A stretch of DNA of 8,704 nucleotides from DASRTE01 sp035253685 (GTDB lineage Bacteria > Actinomycetota > Actinomycetes > Jiangellales > Jiangellaceae): positions 1 through 8,704 of the forward strand of contig DATFBR010000003.1 in the NCBI GenBank assembly GCA_035253685.1, written 5' to 3'. The notes beneath the pieces are model-generated. The model had not been told where the DNA came from, did not search any database, and saw only the letters and a program-made list of their open reading frames with translations. Positions 5,911 to 8,704 of the stretch are shown here, one piece after another; the first letter of the stretch is position 1; every line of letters begins with the position of its first letter. Position numbers and translations under genes: made by a program.

Positions 5911-5986
5911 ACTACTCTGTGCTGACCGCTCATCGCGGTGCGCAAATGGCAACGCGCGCCCTGCGGAAGACACCGGGACGGAACAG

Positions 5987-8704
5987 TTGACCGCACCTTG
6001 GCAGGCGTCCTCGTCCAAGCTTGTCGGCCGAGGCAGTGAGCTCGACCGCGTACGCCGGCTGCTGGAAGGCATGGAGAGGACGGCAACAGGGCGGATGGTG
6101 CTCGTCCACGGCGAGGCCGGGGTGGGCAAGTCGCGACTGGTTGGGGAGGCCACCTCGGTTGCCCGGCGAACCGGCATCAGTGTGTTCGCCGGCCGGGCGG
6201 TGCCGTCCGGCGAGGCGTACCGACCGCTCGCCGAGGCGCTCAGCGCCGCGTTGCGGGGCCGCCGGCTGCCTCAGGAGAACGGCCTGCGGCCGTACCTTCC
6301 GGCGCTGTCCGCGCTGCTCCCTGACGTCGGCATCGAGGGGCGGTCCGACCCGCGCGGCGGCGTCATCCTCGGCGAGGCGACCCTGCGGCTGGTGACTGCG
6401 CTGGCCAACCCGTCCGGCGCCATGCTGGTGCTGGAGGACCTGCACTGGGCTGACCCGGACACCCTCGACGTGCTGAGCTACCTGGGCGACGCGGTGAGCA
6501 CCTCGCCGTTGGTGCTGGTGGCGACCGCTCGGGACGAGCCGGATCCGCCGCAGCCGCTGTTCGACCTCGCCCTGGCCTGCCAGGCCGACGTCATCCCGTT
6601 GGACCGGCTCGGCCCGCAGGACGTCCGCGGGATCGTGGAGTCCTGCCTGTCGGGGACCCCGCCGGACGAGCTGGTGAGATTCGTCATCGAGCACGCCGAC
6701 GGGCTGCCGTTCCTGGTCGAGGAGCTGCTCACCGGGCTGGCCGCAATCGGCGCGCTGGCACCGGACGGCACCCTGACCGGTCCGCTGGCCGCGAACGTGC
6801 CGCGTACGTTCGCGGCCACCGTGCGCCGCCGGCTGGGCAGCCTGGATCCGAGTGCGCGCTCGGTGGTGGAGACCGCGGCGGTGCTCGGCCGCCGGTTCGA
6901 CTGGCGGCTGATTCCGGAGATCGCCGGGCTGGCCGAGCAGGTGGTGTTGGCCGGCCTGCGCTCCGCGGTGGCCTCGGGCCTGGTGGTGGTGCCCGGCACC
7001 GACACCGACACGTTCCGGTTCCGGCACGCGCTGACCTGCGACGCGGTGCGTACCGACCTGCTGCCGCCGCAGTATCGGGCGCTCGCCCGCGCCGCCGCCG
7101 CGGCCGTCGAGCGGCGCGAACCGGTGGCCCGTGACCTGGCCGCGGGGCTCTGGATGGCGGCAGGGGAGGACACCCGGGCTGCCGAGTTGTACTTGGCTGC
7201 CGGAAGGCAGGCCCGCCGCCGCGGCGCGCTGCACACCGCGGACGCCCAGTTGACCCGCGCTGCGGCCCTGGCCGCGGACAAGCCGGCGCTGCGCCGGGAG
7301 GCGGAGTCGGTGCTGATCGAGGTGCTCGCCGATGCCGGCGACACCGACCGGGCGCTGGCCCTGGGCGAACGGCTGCTGGCCCGCGGGGAAACCCGGGTCC
7401 GCCTGACGCTGGCCGAGGTGGCGGCCGAAGCCGGCAGGTGGGACGTCGCCGCCTCCGGGCTGACCGCGCTGCCGGACACCGACGACCCGCGGGCCAGCGT
7501 TCTGGCTGCTCGGCTGGCGCACGAACGGGGCCATCCTCAGGACGCACTGAGCATCGCCAAGCTGGCACTCACCGAGGCCGAGAAGCGCAACCAGTGGCCG
7601 GTGGCCTGCCAGGCGCTGGAGGTGATGGGCCGCACCGCGCGGGTGACCGACCTGGAGGCGGCCCGGGACGCATTCCTGGCCGCCGAGAAGCTGGCCATCG
7701 ATCACGACCTGCCGCTGGAACGGGTCTCCGCGCTGCACGAGCTCGGCACCGTGGACCTGCTGCTGGACGGCTCCACGGTCCGGCTCGACCTGGCCCGAGC
7801 ACTCGCGCTGGACGCCGGCGCGCTGGGCCTGGCGGCCAAGGTCGACGTGCAGATCGCGGCGAGTTTGTTGCACCAGGACGCGGACTCCGCGCTGGTGCAC
7901 GCCGAGCGCAGCGCGGAGCTCGCCGGCAGGCTGCGGATGGATCAGCTGCGGGCGACCGCGTTGTTCTTCCAGGCCGCCGCACACGCGCACCGCCGCAACA
8001 CCGAAGCGATGGAGCGTTGCGTGGCCGACGCCCGGCGGCTCGCTCCGGACGACCTGGACGTCAATGCCGGCATCTGCGGCGCGGTGTACGCCCACGTCGC
8101 GCTGCTCGATGACGATCGGGGCCGGTTGGCAGAATGCCTGGACCGGGCCATCGAGTTCATGCGCAGCAGCCCGACCACGGCGCCGGCCCCCACCTACGGG
8201 TTATGGGCACTTGTGCGCACACTGGACGACCGGGAGGGGGAGCGGGCCCGAGCCGAGGCTCGCCCGTCCGGGGTGAATTGGGAGAACCGCGCGCTGCTCG
8301 GCTACGCCGACGCGGTGGACGCCGGCCGCCGGGGGCGACCGGCCGAGGCCGACGCGTTGCTTGCCGCGGCCGATGCCGCAATGAGCTCCCGGCAGTGGTG
8401 GCAGTACCGGATCCGGCTACTGGTCGCCGGAGACGCGCTCGCCGACAGCTGGGGAGACCCGATCGGGTGGGCCCGGGAGGCGCTGGCGGTGTTTGTCCGG
8501 CGCGGCGACGACCGGCTGGCCACCGGTTGCCGGGAGGTGCTGCGCCGGGCCGGCACCCCGGTGCCCCGACGCGGACGGGGCGACACCGCGGTGCCGGCCC
8601 GACTCCGCGGTTACGGGGTGACCAGCCGGGAGATGGACGTCCTGCAGTTGGTCGCGGAGGGGCTGACCAACACGGCGATCGCCGAGCGGCTGGTGCTCTC
8701 GCCC
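5987..8704 (+). CDS. LAL-type LuxR-family transcriptional regulator (AAA ATPase, partial at right edge)
   Basis: An open frame of 906 codons without a stop, leaving the window inside its DNA-binding domain. It opens LVGRGSELDRVRRLL, the usual start of this ATPase type. Walker A GEAGVGKS is at residues 42-49 and Walker B MLVLEDLHWAD at 146-156. DGLPFLVEELL (238-248) and FRFRHAL (343-349) are further conserved ATPase-region segments. Residues about 380-860 are Ala/Leu-rich helical repeats of TPR type. From 878 VTSREMDVLQLVAEGLTNTA begins the LuxR helix-turn-helix; only about 30 of its roughly 60 residues are visible, up to LVLSP. Such proteins are large ATP-dependent activators, often of secondary metabolism. 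The only usable start before the conserved region is TTG 5987 (in-frame stop at 5906; GGGA 8 nt and GGA 4 nt upstream); ATG 6071 would cut into the domain. It is divergent from the secreted protein gene. Confidence 0.92.
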   Translation, partial: MTAPWQASSSKLVGRGSELDRVRRLLEGMERTATGRMVLVHGEAGVGKSRLVGEATSVARRTGISVFAGRAVPSGEAYRPLAEALSAALRGRRLPQENGLRPYLPALSALLPDVGIEGRSDPRGGVILGEATLRLVTALANPSGAMLVLEDLHWADPDTLDVLSYLGDAVSTSPLVLVATARDEPDPPQPLFDLALACQADVIPLDRLGPQDVRGIVESCLSGTPPDELVRFVIEHADGLPFLVEELLTGLAAIGALAPDGTLTGPLAANVPRTFAATVRRRLGSLDPSARSVVETAAVLGRRFDWRLIPEIAGLAEQVVLAGLRSAVASGLVVVPGTDTDTFRFRHALTCDAVRTDLLPPQYRALARAAAAAVERREPVARDLAAGLWMAAGEDTRAAELYLAAGRQARRRGALHTADAQLTRAAALAADKPALRREAESVLIEVLADAGDTDRALALGERLLARGETRVRLTLAEVAAEAGRWDVAASGLTALPDTDDPRASVLAARLAHERGHPQDALSIAKLALTEAEKRNQWPVACQALEVMGRTARVTDLEAARDAFLAAEKLAIDHDLPLERVSALHELGTVDLLLDGSTVRLDLARALALDAGALGLAAKVDVQIAASLLHQDADSALVHAERSAELAGRLRMDQLRATALFFQAAAHAHRRNTEAMERCVADARRLAPDDLDVNAGICGAVYAHVALLDDDRGRLAECLDRAIEFMRSSPTTAPAPTYGLWALVRTLDDREGERARAEARPSGVNWENRALLGYADAVDAGRRGRPAEADALLAAADAAMSSRQWWQYRIRLLVAGDALADSWGDPIGWAREALAVFVRRGDDRLATGCREVLRRAGTPVPRRGRGDTAVPARLRGYGVTSREMDVLQLVAEGLTNTAIAERLVLSP

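Noticed and set aside
5930..8095. 721-codon minus-strand open frame
   Set aside because: It is antisense to the LAL regulator, whose ATPase and helix-turn-helix motifs are clear. Its product is low-complexity Arg/Gln/Gly/Pro-rich with no recognisable domain.

Overview
The window is GC-rich, gene-dense DNA with SD-preceded GTG/TTG starts, short intergenic gaps, a large LuxR-type ATPase regulator and an ECF sigma factor carrying a long C-terminal extension. All of this fits a high-GC actinomycete. A Pseudonocardiales- or Streptomyces-like genus is plausible, but the genus cannot be fixed from sequence alone. No tRNA, rRNA, CRISPR array, insertion sequence or phage gene was seen.

Layout: (1) 1-256, the C-terminal end of a TetR-family repressor. 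(2) 423-1310, a PAPS-dependent sulfotransferase, preceded by a leader with an unusually long imperfect inverted repeat. (3) 1508-2101, a small NADP-binding oxidoreductase related to F420:NADP reductases. (4) 2396-4724, a tight four-gene plus-strand operon: VOC/glyoxalase-like protein, DUF1905 protein, DGPF/YCII protein, and an ECF42-type sigma factor with DUF6596 and TPR-like extension. (5) 4825-5733 on the minus strand, convergent with the sigma gene, a secreted protein resembling SURNod19 and carrying copper-monooxygenase-like HH, HxH and Met motifs. (6) 5987-8704 on the plus strand, divergent from the secreted protein, a large LuxR-family ATP-binding (LAL) regulator that runs off the window in the middle of its DNA-binding domain.

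The clearest functional unit is the ECF42 operon. DGPF proteins are the known genomic partners of ECF42 sigma factors, which have no classical anti-sigma factor and are thought to be controlled through their C-terminal extension. Here the partner set also includes a VOC protein and a DUF1905 protein joined by 4-nt and 1-nt overlaps. A sequence close to the reported ECF42 promoter motif lies 52-79 nt upstream of the first gene, which suggests autoregulation.

The second unit is the divergent pair formed by the secreted SURNod19-like protein and the LAL regulator. They share a 253-bp intergenic region with a 10-bp bulged inverted repeat, so the LAL protein may control the secreted protein, although nothing in the sequence proves it. 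The longest stop-bounded open frame in the window (5930-8095, minus strand) is an antisense shadow of the LAL gene.
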